Part shown: one piece after another, positions 8,009 through 16,594 of the stretch
Position numbering within the stretch: the stretch's first letter is position 1
Layout of the letters: every line of letters begins with the position of its first letter
Assembly (NCBI RefSeq): GCF_030269665.1
Contig: NZ_BSTS01000021.1
Span: 1 to 64,000 of the forward strand
Direction: 5' to 3'
Source: Actinomycetospora sp. NBRC 106375
GTDB lineage: Bacteria > Actinomycetota > Actinomycetes > Mycobacteriales > Pseudonocardiaceae
Length of the DNA stretch: 64,000 nt
Notes under the pieces: model-generated
The model's input: the letters and a program-made list of their open reading frames with translations, nothing else
Told to the model about the DNA's origin: nothing
The model's database searches: none
Position numbers and translations under genes: made by a program

Positions 8009-9792
8009 GCAATCGTCGCAAGGCCCTGCTTATCGCTTGCGACACCTTCGACGACGATGAGCTAGAGGATCTCCACTCCCCGGTGTCGGATGCCGAGCGC
8101 CTCAAAGCCGTTCTAGGAAGAGAGGATCTAGGGGATTTTGATGTACACCTCCTCTCGAATCCCCACCTGAGCGATCTTCACGAGTCGATTTACGACTTCT
8201 TCAATAGAGCGAGCCGAACTGATGTACTCCTCCTTTTTCTCTCCGGGCATGGCCTCCGGGATCACAGAGGTAGGTTCTACTTCGGTGTGCCCACTACCAA
8301 GCCCGGCGCCTTGCCTCCGACGGCTCTCCCTGGCAGTTTCCTCAAGGACCAACTAGAGGACACACTTTGCCAGCAGGTTGTTGTCATTCTAGATTGCTGC
8401 TACGCGGGTGCGTTCGCGAAGGATCTAGACGGCAAGTCCGCTTCAGACCTCTCGGCGGTGGCTGTCGAGGAGTTCGAGGGCCACTGTAGAGCAATCCTGA
8501 GCGCCTCTAGTGCGGTTCAGATCGCTCTGGAGGGGCTAGACGACGAGAGTGGCGAAGTCGTCTCAGTCTTCAGCGCAGCGCTCGCCGGAGGGATTGAGTC
8601 GGGAGACGCGGACCTTAACGGAGATGGTCTTGTCGGGGTCGAGGAGCTCTTCTCGTACACAAAGAGCGAGATCAAGCATCGGCGGGCCCCTCAAACTCCT
8701 GAGATCAGGGTTTCTGGTATCGACGCGAATCTGACGATATCGAAGGTTCCGTCGACGACTGGCGACATCACCAGGGACGAGTCGGTGCGTCACGCAATGA
8801 CGAGCAAGCACCACGAGCTCCAACGCGCCGGCCTTATGGTCGTTCGACGACACTTGGCTGCTGGGGCTCAGATCGACTACCAGGCTGCGCAAATCCTAGT
8901 CTCTCCCATGGTCTCTAGCGAGAGCCGGGAACTCCGCAGGGAAGCGCATCGGACCTTGCAAGGCTTTCATGTCGCTCAGGCGGTGACCGTAGATCGAGTA
9001 CCTCGCGAATTCCACGTGAAATCTCTCCGGGTAGACACCCAGAAGCTGAGGGCGGCATTGAATCGTGCCGAGGCGTTCGCCTCAGTTGACTATAAGCCAG
9101 ATACCTTGGTGGTCAACGAAGTCCGCATCTTCTCTGGCTCCGGCCGCGGTGTCGTTGCGAGCGGTACGGACGGATTTCGAATGAGCCTTGAATTTGTCCC
9201 CGCACCTGGCGGCTCCTTCGTATTCGACGAGATTTTGCCCCGTGGAACGGCCGACATGATACATACGTCTTCGCCATACACGGTCATCTACAAGTATCGC
9301 GGAGTTCTCTTCTTGCTCGGAGAATCTGACCGTCACGGGGTATCCGTCCCTACCCTGAAGCACAGATTTCCTCGTCTTGCAAGGATTGTCGTTGGCCGAT
9401 CGCGCCAGAATCCGGGATTTGAAGTAGAGGCCGCCGCTATCCGCGTCGCGCTTGAGCAGCTCGAGGCTCAGCGTAGTCCCGGGGATCGCAGCCTGGCTTC
9501 GACTGTACTCGCCAAGATCGACGGCGCGACCCTCAATTTGGAGATGGATAGGGGTCCAGTCTCAATAGCAATACCGGTCCTGTCTACATCAGAGGATGTC
9601 GAAGACGTCTACCTGAACATGAATTACTTGCACGATGTCGTCACGTGGTTCCCGAGTGACGGTCGCTTATGGTTTGAAGTCGTCGGCTCCGCACGCCCAC
9701 TTGCGGTAAGAGATCGAGCGCTCTCAGGGCGTCGGGCAATATTGATGACTATGCAGCCGCCGGAAACGACCCTCACAAAGTTCAGATTCTGA
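8005..9792 (+). CDS. Caspase-like protease fused to a sliding-clamp (DnaN)-like region, 595 aa
   Basis: Residues 1-225 are a caspase/metacaspase (peptidase C14) domain: KALLIACDTF start, catalytic His82 in FLSGHGLRD, catalytic Cys132 in ILDCCYAGAF, and an EF-hand-like calcium loop DADLNGDGLVGVEEL at 201-215. Residues 255-325 are helical. Residues 337-465 resemble DnaN domain 2: DTQKLRAALNRAEAF, then VVASGTDGFRMSLEF, ILPRGTADMI, and LKHRFPRLARIV, equivalent to the clamp 'RLLxxEFPxYR' turn. Residues 470-587 resemble domain 3: FEVEAAAIRVALEQL, ATLNLEM, VYLNMNYLHDVV, RLWFEVV, AILMTMQP. Clamp domain 1 is missing. I infer a protease unleashed or positioned by replisome components. Coupled to EACC1 upstream. 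Confidence 0.75.
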   Translation: MSNRRKALLIACDTFDDDELEDLHSPVSDAERLKAVLGREDLGDFDVHLLSNPHLSDLHESIYDFFNRASRTDVLLLFLSGHGLRDHRGRFYFGVPTTKPGALPPTALPGSFLKDQLEDTLCQQVVVILDCCYAGAFAKDLDGKSASDLSAVAVEEFEGHCRAILSASSAVQIALEGLDDESGEVVSVFSAALAGGIESGDADLNGDGLVGVEELFSYTKSEIKHRRAPQTPEIRVSGIDANLTISKVPSTTGDITRDESVRHAMTSKHHELQRAGLMVVRRHLAAGAQIDYQAAQILVSPMVSSESRELRREAHRTLQGFHVAQAVTVDRVPREFHVKSLRVDTQKLRAALNRAEAFASVDYKPDTLVVNEVRIFSGSGRGVVASGTDGFRMSLEFVPAPGGSFVFDEILPRGTADMIHTSSPYTVIYKYRGVLFLLGESDRHGVSVPTLKHRFPRLARIVVGRSRQNPGFEVEAAAIRVALEQLEAQRSPGDRSLASTVLAKIDGATLNLEMDRGPVSIAIPVLSTSEDVEDVYLNMNYLHDVVTWFPSDGRLWFEVVGSARPLAVRDRALSGRRAILMTMQPPETTLTKFRF

Positions 9793-10043
9793 CGAGTGGT
9801 CACGGACTCGATCGTCGAGGCCGACACTTGCCCTCGACCTGGCTTCGCAAGCCTGAGCCCTCGAGGATCGGTCGAAGGCGGCCTCATCGCCAAGAGTCGC
9901 CGGAGACGGTCGACTATCACCATTAGGGACTTGGCGCCATGCGCGGCTTGCGATGATCTCGTCAGAGAGGCCAATTCACGTCGGCACCAATCCAACTCGA
10001 CATCAGCCGGAAGCCTCGTCAGAAGAAGCCGTAGGCGATGCAC
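9793..10043. other. Gap after the caspase gene
   Basis: These 250 bases show no gene, hairpin or repeat that I can support. The composition is intermediate between the caspase gene and the chromosome. Confidence 0.35.
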
Positions 10044-10425
10044 CTCCGATATAATCTATGAGGTTCCACTGCACTGCAGTTTCCCACTGCCGTTCGAAGC
10101 ACTCTTGGAACGCCCAGCAGAAGGACTTCGTCTCGTTGCTGGAGTCTTTCGAAAGGAAAGGCTGAGGCGCATCTATTCCATTGTCATCAACATGAACATT
10201 TGTACGAGAAGACGCAAACGTGCTCGTTGATGAAACATCAACCTGAACAGCGTCGCGTCGCCGTAGAACTGAACCTCGATATCGAGCTCTCGGCTCAATT
10301 TCAGATCGACGATCACCTCAAGATTGCCCTCCACAGCCTCCGTTAACTTGATCTCCGGTTATCCGCTCGACGGGCGGCGTTCTTCAAATTGTCGGAGTCT
10401 GAGCTGGCTCAGGAGTAACCGTCCC
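10044..10425 (-). pseudogene. Decayed copy of the PLD-like membrane protein (C-terminal half)
   Basis: The minus strand reads, in pieces, EIKLTEAVEGNLEVIVDLKL, LDIEVQFYGDATLFRLMF, then after a frameshift HVCVFSY, then after another shift SKDSSNETKSFCWAFQECFE and RQWETAVQWN. These align segment by segment with residues about 165-283 of the intact protein at 4229-5089. The membrane-spanning N-terminus is absent and the match stops abruptly near 10425. It cannot be expressed as a full protein. It is a diverged homologue rather than a recent duplicate (many substitutions), so a PLD-like partner once lay here, next to the caspase operon. Confidence 0.8.
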
Positions 10426-10729
10426 ACTTCAAGCTCCAGCGCCCGCCCCGGCCCGACCGATGCCTCGCCGGCAGTGGCCAGCATCGGAGCCACCCGCGCG
10501 AGACCCGAACGCGGGGAGCTTCGCGGGCGGGACACCGCACCGGGTCTACACGACGACGCCCGAACGGGTCCGGCCGCAAAGTGCGGCTCACGCTGTCGGG
10601 TCCGGCGGCTACAACGGGCACGGCGTCCACAGCCCGCAGCCGGCGCCGGCCAGCACCTGGTGTGCCAACCTGGTCGTGCCGCGCTCCCCCGCGGCAGATC
10701 CCTGGCGTCTGTCCGAAGAGAGAACGGCG
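10426..10729. other. Gap of about 300 bases, high GC
   Basis: The sequence turns sharply GC-rich after the PLD remnant. I see no gene or RNA. The junction at about 10425 looks like a recombination boundary. Confidence 0.35.
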
Positions 10730-11055
10730 ATGGCCACCACCGGGACCTGCGTCGGCGAGCGGAGCGCGAAGCCCAGGCCGCCGAGATGCGCCGGGCAGCC
10801 GAGAAGGTCCGCGTGCGCGGCCCCGGCGGTTTCGCCGGCCTCGACCGGGCGTCCGCCGCCGCCGTGTCCGAGCTGCTCGAAGAGCTCGCCTCGGGGTGGC
10901 GCGACAAGCCCACCGCTCCGCGGGTCTGGGAAGCCGCGACCCGCGTCGCCGACAAAGTGCTCGGACCCGAGTTCGACCCCGCACCTCAGTTCCCCAGACC
11001 GGCCCCGGTAGGGCACGAGAACCCGAACATCCGGCGAGGTCTCCTCGACGGCTGA
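10730..11055 (+). pseudogene. Paralogue of the 844-1170 protein with a start out of frame
   Basis: From 10741 the frame encodes RDLRRRAEREAQAAEM, then VRVRGPGGFAGLDRASAAAV and an ending PVGHENPNIRRGLLDG, matching the 108-aa protein at 844-1170 end to end. The ATG in the equivalent position (10730) is one base out of frame, because the segment between it and the conserved RDL is 11 bases instead of 12. No ATG, GTG or TTG lies in frame just upstream. Either a one-base deletion killed the gene, a rare start is used, or the sequence has an error. It is convergent in sense to the first copy across the defence region. Confidence 0.6.
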
Positions 11056-11143
11056 CCCGAGCGCGACGACTCGCCCGCCCCTGGAGGGTGAGTCACGCGC
11101 GGCGCAACCGTCCACTGTCGGACGGTCGACCTAGCGTCAGGTC

Positions 11144-11334
11144 GTGACCGACACCGACGCACCTCCGACGACTCCGGCAGCGGCGACAGTGCTCGACCGA
11201 CTTCTGGCGGCCGGGCTCTCGGAGGACCGGGCTCGGAACGGATCGCCGGCGGTGGCACGCGGGTGGACGGTCAACCGGTCACCGACCCCGCCCATCCGGC
11301 CGCGTTTCCCGCCAAGGTCACCCTCCACCCCTGA
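11144..11334 (+). pseudogene. Small S4-like protein with a frameshift
   Basis: The GTG at 11144 opens a frame with AATVLDRLLAAGLSEDRARN. A second frame then continues GGTRVDGQPVTDPAHPAAFP and KVTLHP to a TGA at 11332-11334. Joined, these give about 62 residues with an 'LL-AAGLSE-x-R ... G-x-x-R-V-DG-x-x-V-x-DP' pattern like small S4-domain-type RNA-binding proteins. A one-base change around 11240-11250 separates the halves. It is adjacent to the next hypothetical gene and may once have formed a unit with it. Confidence 0.5.
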
Positions 11335-11375
11335 CTCGTGCCGAGCGGTGCCCGAAGCGTGACTTCCAGCTGTCG

Positions 11376-11822
11376 GTGCCAGGTGTCACCGTCGTGGGCG
11401 TGGACGTGACCGACGCGGATGTTGCGGCGATCCCGGTACGCAACGTCCGCGTGCCACGAAGCGAGTTCGTGGCCGTGTGGCGGGCTGCTTCGGAGCGAGA
11501 CGTCCACGATTTCGCGCACGACGGCGGGGGCTGGTACGCGGCCGGCGTGGCTGCCACATGCCGCTGGCTCGCGACAGCGCCGTCCAGGCTGAGCAACGGC
11601 CTCACCGACCCGACGGCTTCCCCTGCTTCGCGTCGGACGGCGCTGGCTTACGAGGAGTTGATCGAGGCGGAGTTCCTGGCCGCCGAGCGGCTCGAGGAGC
11701 GGCGGCCCGACCTGGCGCGGTCCCGCCCCGGTTGGTGTGACGGGGTGCGGGCCACCTTGCAGTGGGCGTGGCGTCGGCAGGGTCCTCCGCCACTCGAGGT
11801 CGACCTGCTGGCCGACAGCTGA
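11376..11822 (+). CDS. Hypothetical protein next to the relaxase gene, 148 aa
   Basis: A GTG at 11376 opens a frame ending 10 bases before the end of the convergent relaxase gene. The sequence has a short N-terminal domain, then RSEFVAVWRAASERDVHDFA, GWYAAGVAATCRWLA, EELIEAEFLAAERLE, and a WCDGVRATLQWAWR helix. The Trp-rich helical pattern recurs in proteins encoded beside TraA on actinobacterial plasmids and conjugative elements, as I recall; no function is known. There is no signal peptide or membrane helix. Confidence 0.55.
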   Translation: MPGVTVVGVDVTDADVAAIPVRNVRVPRSEFVAVWRAASERDVHDFAHDGGGWYAAGVAATCRWLATAPSRLSNGLTDPTASPASRRTALAYEELIEAEFLAAERLEERRPDLARSRPGWCDGVRATLQWAWRRQGPPPLEVDLLADS

Positions 11823-11831
11823 CCGCAGCGG

Positions 11832-14800
11832 TTATGCGTCGACCTCGTCGAGGTCATCGACCTCGCCTGGGTTCGAATCGCCCACCGGCTCGCTCGAGTC
11901 GTCGGAGCTTTCCACTGCCTGGTCGCGGGCTTGCCATTGCGCGAGTTGCGCCTCGCGATGTTCGGATTCAGCTCTCGCGTCGCCGTCTTCGCGCGCACGC
12001 ATCTCCGCGAGGGCGCGGTTGGCCTTCTCGACCGCGGCCGAGGTCTCGTCGGCGGTGGGTACGCGCACGTGGTCTTCGGCGACAGGGCTCGGCTCTGACG
12101 TGGCCACCTCGCGAATGTCGGGTTCCGACGGCTCGATATCCGTTGGCTCGTCAGATGCGGGATCGACCCGGCCGGTCTTGTCGTCGTGCTCCTCGGCGTC
12201 GGGTCCGAGCTCGTGGAGATCCTCTGGTCGGCTGGTGACGTCGTCCTCGGTGACGTCGCGATGGGCCTCGTCTTCCGAGATGGCGGCTCGGTGCGCGGCG
12301 AGCCACTCCGCGGCGGTGGTGCGTTGCTCGGGCTCGGCGTCGTCGACGTGGCGAGCGGCGAGCTCGGCCTTGGCGCGCTCCGCAGCGGACCGGGTGCCCG
12401 CGGTGTGGGCCAGCCACCGCGAGCGTGCCTCGTCGAGCGCGTCGAGCTCGGTAGCTCGCGCACTGAGGGTCGTGGCGAGCGTCGAGGTCTGGTCGGCTTC
12501 GGCGCTGAGCCTGTGTCGTTCGTCCGGGTCGGTGGCGGCGTCGGCTTCGGCGCGGCGGAGCTGGGCGTCCTGGTCGGCGCGCGTCGCGGCTTGGTGGGTG
12601 CCGGCGAGCTCGTTGGCGACGTAGCGGGGCGCCCATGCGGATTCGCGTTCGTGGGCGCGTACGCGGACGCGGAGCTGACCGTCCGACATTTCGAGTTCTT
12701 CGCGGTCGATCTCGGGACGTCCGAGCGCGCGCCAGGCGGCTCGGTAGGAGGCGTAGGCCTCGACCTTGCCTGGTCCGGGCGCGGCGCCGAGGGCGTCCTC
12801 GGCGTCGTCGTAGCCGCTGAGCTCGCGCCACGCAGCGACCGTGCTCGCGCGGTCCTGCCATTGATCGCGTTCGGCGAGAGACTCGGGTACCGGTCCGAGG
12901 GCGTCGGTCAGCCACGTCGGCGAAGTGGATGCGAGCTCTTCGCCGAGCTCGGCGCTGCGTCGGTCCGCCGCATCGGCAAGGGCGGTGAGGTACTGGTCCC
13001 AGTCGGCCCGCCCGGTGCTCGGGGTCCAGTCGGCCCAGCTGCGGCCGTCGGGATCGAAGGTGTGGGCGTCGCGGATGCGGCCGTGGACGACGTTGGTGAG
13101 GTTGCGGGCCCCGTCGAGCGGCCGATCGGTGACCGCTTCGCGCAGGACGTTCTCGGGGTCGCGACCTGCGATCTCAGCGCGGCGCAGGATGCGCGTCAGT
13201 GAGACGGCGCCGTCCTCAGCGGCGAGTCGGGCGCGGTCGTGGCCGGTGATAGTGCCCTCGGCGACGAGCTGGTCGAGCCAGCGTCCGGTGCGCTCGGTGG
13301 CGGCCAGGTGCGCGGCATCGCTGAAGAGCTCCCCGGCCGTGCGAGTGCTGCCCGACTCCGTCGCGGACTCGGTCGCGGTCGTGAGTGCGGAAACGGAAGC
13401 GCCGCCGTCGTCGCGGGTGACGATCCCGGCCATCACGGCGACCGGGTCGCGGTGCAGGGAGTGGTCTACGTGCGAGCCGTCGGCGGGGTCGACCGGCCCG
13501 TTGATGGTCGCCACGTGGGCGGTGTTGGCCTCGCGGCCGCGGGTGAGCCCGACGTAGCTCGCGGCTCGGCTGGTGCTGGGGCCGGCGACGAAGTGGCTGG
13601 TGTCGACGGTGAGGCCTTGGGTCGCGTGGACAGTGCCGGCGTAGGCGAGCGTTACGTCGGCGTCGACGTACTCGCGGGGCAGCACCATCGGGTCACCGAG
13701 CACTTCGCTGCCCTCGTTGTCGCGGCCGTGGACGGGGGCGACGGTCAGCGAGCCGTCGTCGCCGATACCGGTGACGCGGTAGGTCTCCCGGTTGATCGGG
13801 CCCCGTCGGTTGACGTGGTCGCCTGTGTCGGTCGTGGTGCGGTGTCCGGCAAGCTCCCAGCCGTTGCGGCGGGCGGCGACGAGGTCCCCGACGCCGGCGT
13901 CGTTGCCGTCCCGTCCGAGCACCACCCCGTGCTCCTCGACGCGTCCGAGGCGCACCAGTTCAGCGCGCAGCGCGCCGGCAAGGCGATCAGCCTGGTCGTT
14001 GGTGTCGACCACGAGCACCGAGCGGCGCCCGGCCAGGGTGTCAGCGAGCCAGGCGCGGCTGGCGGACGCCTCGGCGTCGTCGAGGGTGCCGGCGTCGATC
14101 AGGCGCCCGTGGCGTTGGTAGTCGCGCAGCACGCTCTCATCGCCGTCGCGCAGGCGCAGTGACGCCGGCCCTTCCCAACCTTCTCGGAAGCGGCGGGTCT
14201 CGGTGAGCTCGTAGCGGGCTCCGGCGTGGGCCAGCAGGTCCATCGCCCCGCCGGCTCCGACGGCGGCGAGCTGGCGGTGGTCGCCGACCAGCAGGAGCTT
14301 GGCGTCGGCGGCCTCGACGTGCTCGCAGATTGCAGCCAGGGCCGTCGTGTCGGTCATCGCGGACTCGTCGACCACGACAAGGTCGCCCGCTCGCAGCCGC
14401 CACGCCGAGGCGTCGTCGACCTTCGCACCCTGGGCGAGCCGGTCCTGTGTGTCGAGCCAGCGCTTGACGTTGCGGGCGTCAAGTCCCTCGTCGGCGAGGA
14501 CTCCGGCAGCGATCTGGCTGGTGGCGAGCCCGAAGACCCGCCCAGCAGCGGCGCCGCGGAGCTCGGGATCGGACCATGCTCTGGCGAGGGTGCCGACGAC
14601 GAAACTCTTCCCGGTGCCCGCGGGGCCGACAAGGGTCTCGATCCGCGCGCCGGAGGTGAGCACCCCGCGGACAGCGGCGACCTGGTCCACGCCGAGCTCG
14701 CGGCCGGATTCCCGAAGCTGACCGAGGAACCGGTCCGCGACAGCGGACGGGGTCGCGGCGGCGTCTCCGCGACGGGCGGCAGCGGTCATCGCGCGTTCGG

Positions 14801-16301
14801 TGTGGACGTGGTCGGGGGTGGCATAGAGCTTCGCGCCCGGGGCGTCGTAGGCCGGCCGGCCATTGGCCAGGCGCAGCTCGTCGGGCAGGGCGTCGTCGCC
14901 AGGACGGGCCGCGTCCAACGGGGTGGAGAGCGCGAGGCCCTCGTCGGTGAGCCAATCCAGCAGGCCCGCGACGTCCTCTCCGCTGGTCAGGCCGAGCGTG
15001 TCGGGCAGAGCGTCGTTCACCGCACGGGTCAGGTCGGCGCGGGTCCAGGCGGCCTTGCGGGTCTGCACATCGGCCAGGGCGGTCTCCAGGACCTCGCGCG
15101 GGGACCACTGTCCTGCAGCCGGCGGGTCCTGCTCGCGGGCACCGAGGACGGCCTCGGCGACGCCGCGCAGTCCGCCGGCGACCTCGTTCCGGAGCTGGGC
15201 GTCGATGCGGTCGAGGAACTGGGTGCGGGTCTCGCCCTCGTGCGACTTGGCGCGGCGGGTGGCCAGGGTGGCTTGGCGGGAGAGCCGGTCGCGTTCCAGG
15301 CCGTTGGCCTCGCGGCCGTGGTGGGCCTCGAACTCCGCGATCAGCTGCTCGGCCTTCTCCGACAGCGCACGTCGGCGCGACGAGAGCAGGTCAGTCACCG
15401 TGTCGTCGATGCCGATGACCTCGCGCGCTTTCCCGTCGGGACGCATGGCCAGCTTCAGGCCGAGCGCGTGAGCGAGGTGCTCCTCGGTGGTGCGCTCCCC
15501 CACCGCGGCCGCCGCCGGGCGGAACTTGTGGATCGCACGCGAGTCCAGGGTGCGCCACTCGTCGTCGGTGTCGCCCGGGGCTCGGTTGAGGATCGGGTTG
15601 TGGACGTGGAGCTGCGGGTCGTGGTCGCGGGAGTCGTGCTGGAAGAACGACGCCACGACCCAGCCGTGCGCGTCGACCCACCGCCCGGCGGCGCCGCCGT
15701 GATGTCCGACTCGGGCGTAGCCGGCCTTGTCCTGTAGGTAGGACAGGGCGGCGTTGTTGCCCGCCCAGATGGCGTCCTCGACCGCCTGGCGGTACTCGCC
15801 CCACGCCGCTGCCGTGTCCTCGTCGCCGGCGTCCCGGGCTGTGACCTCCTCGGCCTCGAACGCTGTATGCAGCACAGTGACGCTCTTCTGAATGCTGAAC
15901 GTGGCGTCCAGGAAGTCGACGTTGTGGCGAGCCTGCTTGCCTGCCTCGACCTGGAGTTCAGCGCGTCGTTCAGCCGAGGCGTCGGGCTCGTGTTCAAGCG
16001 CTGAGGCGTACAACTCGTCCTCGGTCGCGTAGCGGCGCCCGGTGTGACCGAGGGTCGGGACCTCGTCCCATCGCTGCGGGTCGGCGAAGCCCTCGTGGCG
16101 GGGGTCGAGGAACCGCTCGTAGATCCCGCGCATGTCCTGGGCGTCGACGAGCCCGCTCAGACCGAGCTTCTCCGCGCCGGCGCCCCACCAGCGACCCGGC
16201 GGCTCGCCGTCGGTGACCGCACCGGTGTAGTAGGACTCGCGGCCCATCGCGACCTCGTTGAGCAGATAGTCCGGCGAGTATCCGGAGGCGACGCTCAGCA
16301 T
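11832..16301 (-). CDS. traA: MobF-type conjugative relaxase-helicase (TraA/TrwC-like), 1489 aa
   Basis: This would nick the transfer origin and unwind the strand that is moved. The N-terminal relaxase domain has the paired tyrosines Tyr24-Tyr25 (RESYYTG) and the metal site FQHDSRDHDPQLHVH with H222, H232 and H234. A helicase domain follows: Walker A GPAGTGKSF at 559-567, Walker B with VVDESAMTD, and later motifs VLVVDTNDQADRL and YAGTVHATQGLT, as in TraI/RecD-type enzymes. The C-terminal about 400 residues are charged, helical and probably coiled coil. The start ATG overlaps the stop of the small gene at 16295-16594. It is the last gene of the transfer operon. Domains are intact and the length is within the family range. 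Confidence 0.9.
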   Translation of the reverse strand: MLSVASGYSPDYLLNEVAMGRESYYTGAVTDGEPPGRWWGAGAEKLGLSGLVDAQDMRGIYERFLDPRHEGFADPQRWDEVPTLGHTGRRYATEDELYASALEHEPDASAERRAELQVEAGKQARHNVDFLDATFSIQKSVTVLHTAFEAEEVTARDAGDEDTAAAWGEYRQAVEDAIWAGNNAALSYLQDKAGYARVGHHGGAAGRWVDAHGWVVASFFQHDSRDHDPQLHVHNPILNRAPGDTDDEWRTLDSRAIHKFRPAAAAVGERTTEEHLAHALGLKLAMRPDGKAREVIGIDDTVTDLLSSRRRALSEKAEQLIAEFEAHHGREANGLERDRLSRQATLATRRAKSHEGETRTQFLDRIDAQLRNEVAGGLRGVAEAVLGAREQDPPAAGQWSPREVLETALADVQTRKAAWTRADLTRAVNDALPDTLGLTSGEDVAGLLDWLTDEGLALSTPLDAARPGDDALPDELRLANGRPAYDAPGAKLYATPDHVHTERAMTAAARRGDAAATPSAVADRFLGQLRESGRELGVDQVAAVRGVLTSGARIETLVGPAGTGKSFVVGTLARAWSDPELRGAAAGRVFGLATSQIAAGVLADEGLDARNVKRWLDTQDRLAQGAKVDDASAWRLRAGDLVVVDESAMTDTTALAAICEHVEAADAKLLLVGDHRQLAAVGAGGAMDLLAHAGARYELTETRRFREGWEGPASLRLRDGDESVLRDYQRHGRLIDAGTLDDAEASASRAWLADTLAGRRSVLVVDTNDQADRLAGALRAELVRLGRVEEHGVVLGRDGNDAGVGDLVAARRNGWELAGHRTTTDTGDHVNRRGPINRETYRVTGIGDDGSLTVAPVHGRDNEGSEVLGDPMVLPREYVDADVTLAYAGTVHATQGLTVDTSHFVAGPSTSRAASYVGLTRGREANTAHVATINGPVDPADGSHVDHSLHRDPVAVMAGIVTRDDGGASVSALTTATESATESGSTRTAGELFSDAAHLAATERTGRWLDQLVAEGTITGHDRARLAAEDGAVSLTRILRRAEIAGRDPENVLREAVTDRPLDGARNLTNVVHGRIRDAHTFDPDGRSWADWTPSTGRADWDQYLTALADAADRRSAELGEELASTSPTWLTDALGPVPESLAERDQWQDRASTVAAWRELSGYDDAEDALGAAPGPGKVEAYASYRAAWRALGRPEIDREELEMSDGQLRVRVRAHERESAWAPRYVANELAGTHQAATRADQDAQLRRAEADAATDPDERHRLSAEADQTSTLATTLSARATELDALDEARSRWLAHTAGTRSAAERAKAELAARHVDDAEPEQRTTAAEWLAAHRAAISEDEAHRDVTEDDVTSRPEDLHELGPDAEEHDDKTGRVDPASDEPTDIEPSEPDIREVATSEPSPVAEDHVRVPTADETSAAVEKANRALAEMRAREDGDARAESEHREAQLAQWQARDQAVESSDDSSEPVGDSNPGEVDDLDEVDA

Positions 16302-16594
16302 CCGGACGACCTCGCGAAGATCGACCGCGGCAACGCCGCGAGGGCGTCGATCGATTGCTGCTCTTCCGGCCGGCCGCAGGCCGGCCCGGACCCTCGGATC
16401 GTGATGCCTAGGTGTGCGTCTCTTGATCTTTCCCTTGATCTTTTCGTCTTGGTGTCTTGTTGGTCGTGTCTTGTCGTCTGTTCGGCGTAGTGATCGGTGT
16501 CGGGAAGTGGTCCTGGTTCTGTCGTTGGTTCTTGGCTCTTGTTCTTGCTCTGGTTGTTGCTCGTGGTCGTGGTGATCGGTGGCTGGGTGGTCAT
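16295..16594 (-). CDS. Small basic protein coupled to the relaxase gene, 99 aa
   Basis: The ATG at 16594 overlaps the TGA of the DUF2637 gene (ATGA). Its own TGA overlaps the relaxase ATG by 7 bases, so it fits exactly between two genes of the operon; this coupling is the main support. The N-terminal half is Thr/Gln/Lys-rich and low-complexity, with lower GC. The middle KTKRSRERSRDAHLGITIRG is basic, and the tail PACGRPEEQQSIDALAALP is more ordinary. A DNA-binding accessory role at the transfer origin would fit the position but is a guess. It could also be a translated spacer with no function. Confidence 0.55.
   Translation of the reverse strand: MTTQPPITTTTSNNQSKNKSQEPTTEPGPLPDTDHYAEQTTRHDQQDTKTKRSRERSRDAHLGITIRGSGPACGRPEEQQSIDALAALPRSIFARSSGC

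Noticed and set aside
8563-8892. Antisense frames in the caspase gene as antitoxin candidates
   Set aside because: No ribosome-binding sites, and sequence matches nothing; the caspase frame explains the region.
11860-11885. T-arm-like GGTTCGAATC that might be part of a second tRNA or att site
   Set aside because: It lies inside the relaxase coding region and no cloverleaf forms around it; it does not match the tRNA-Thr 3' end.
14226-15737. A 503-residue frame antisense to the relaxase
   Set aside because: The relaxase/helicase motifs fix the true frame on the minus strand.
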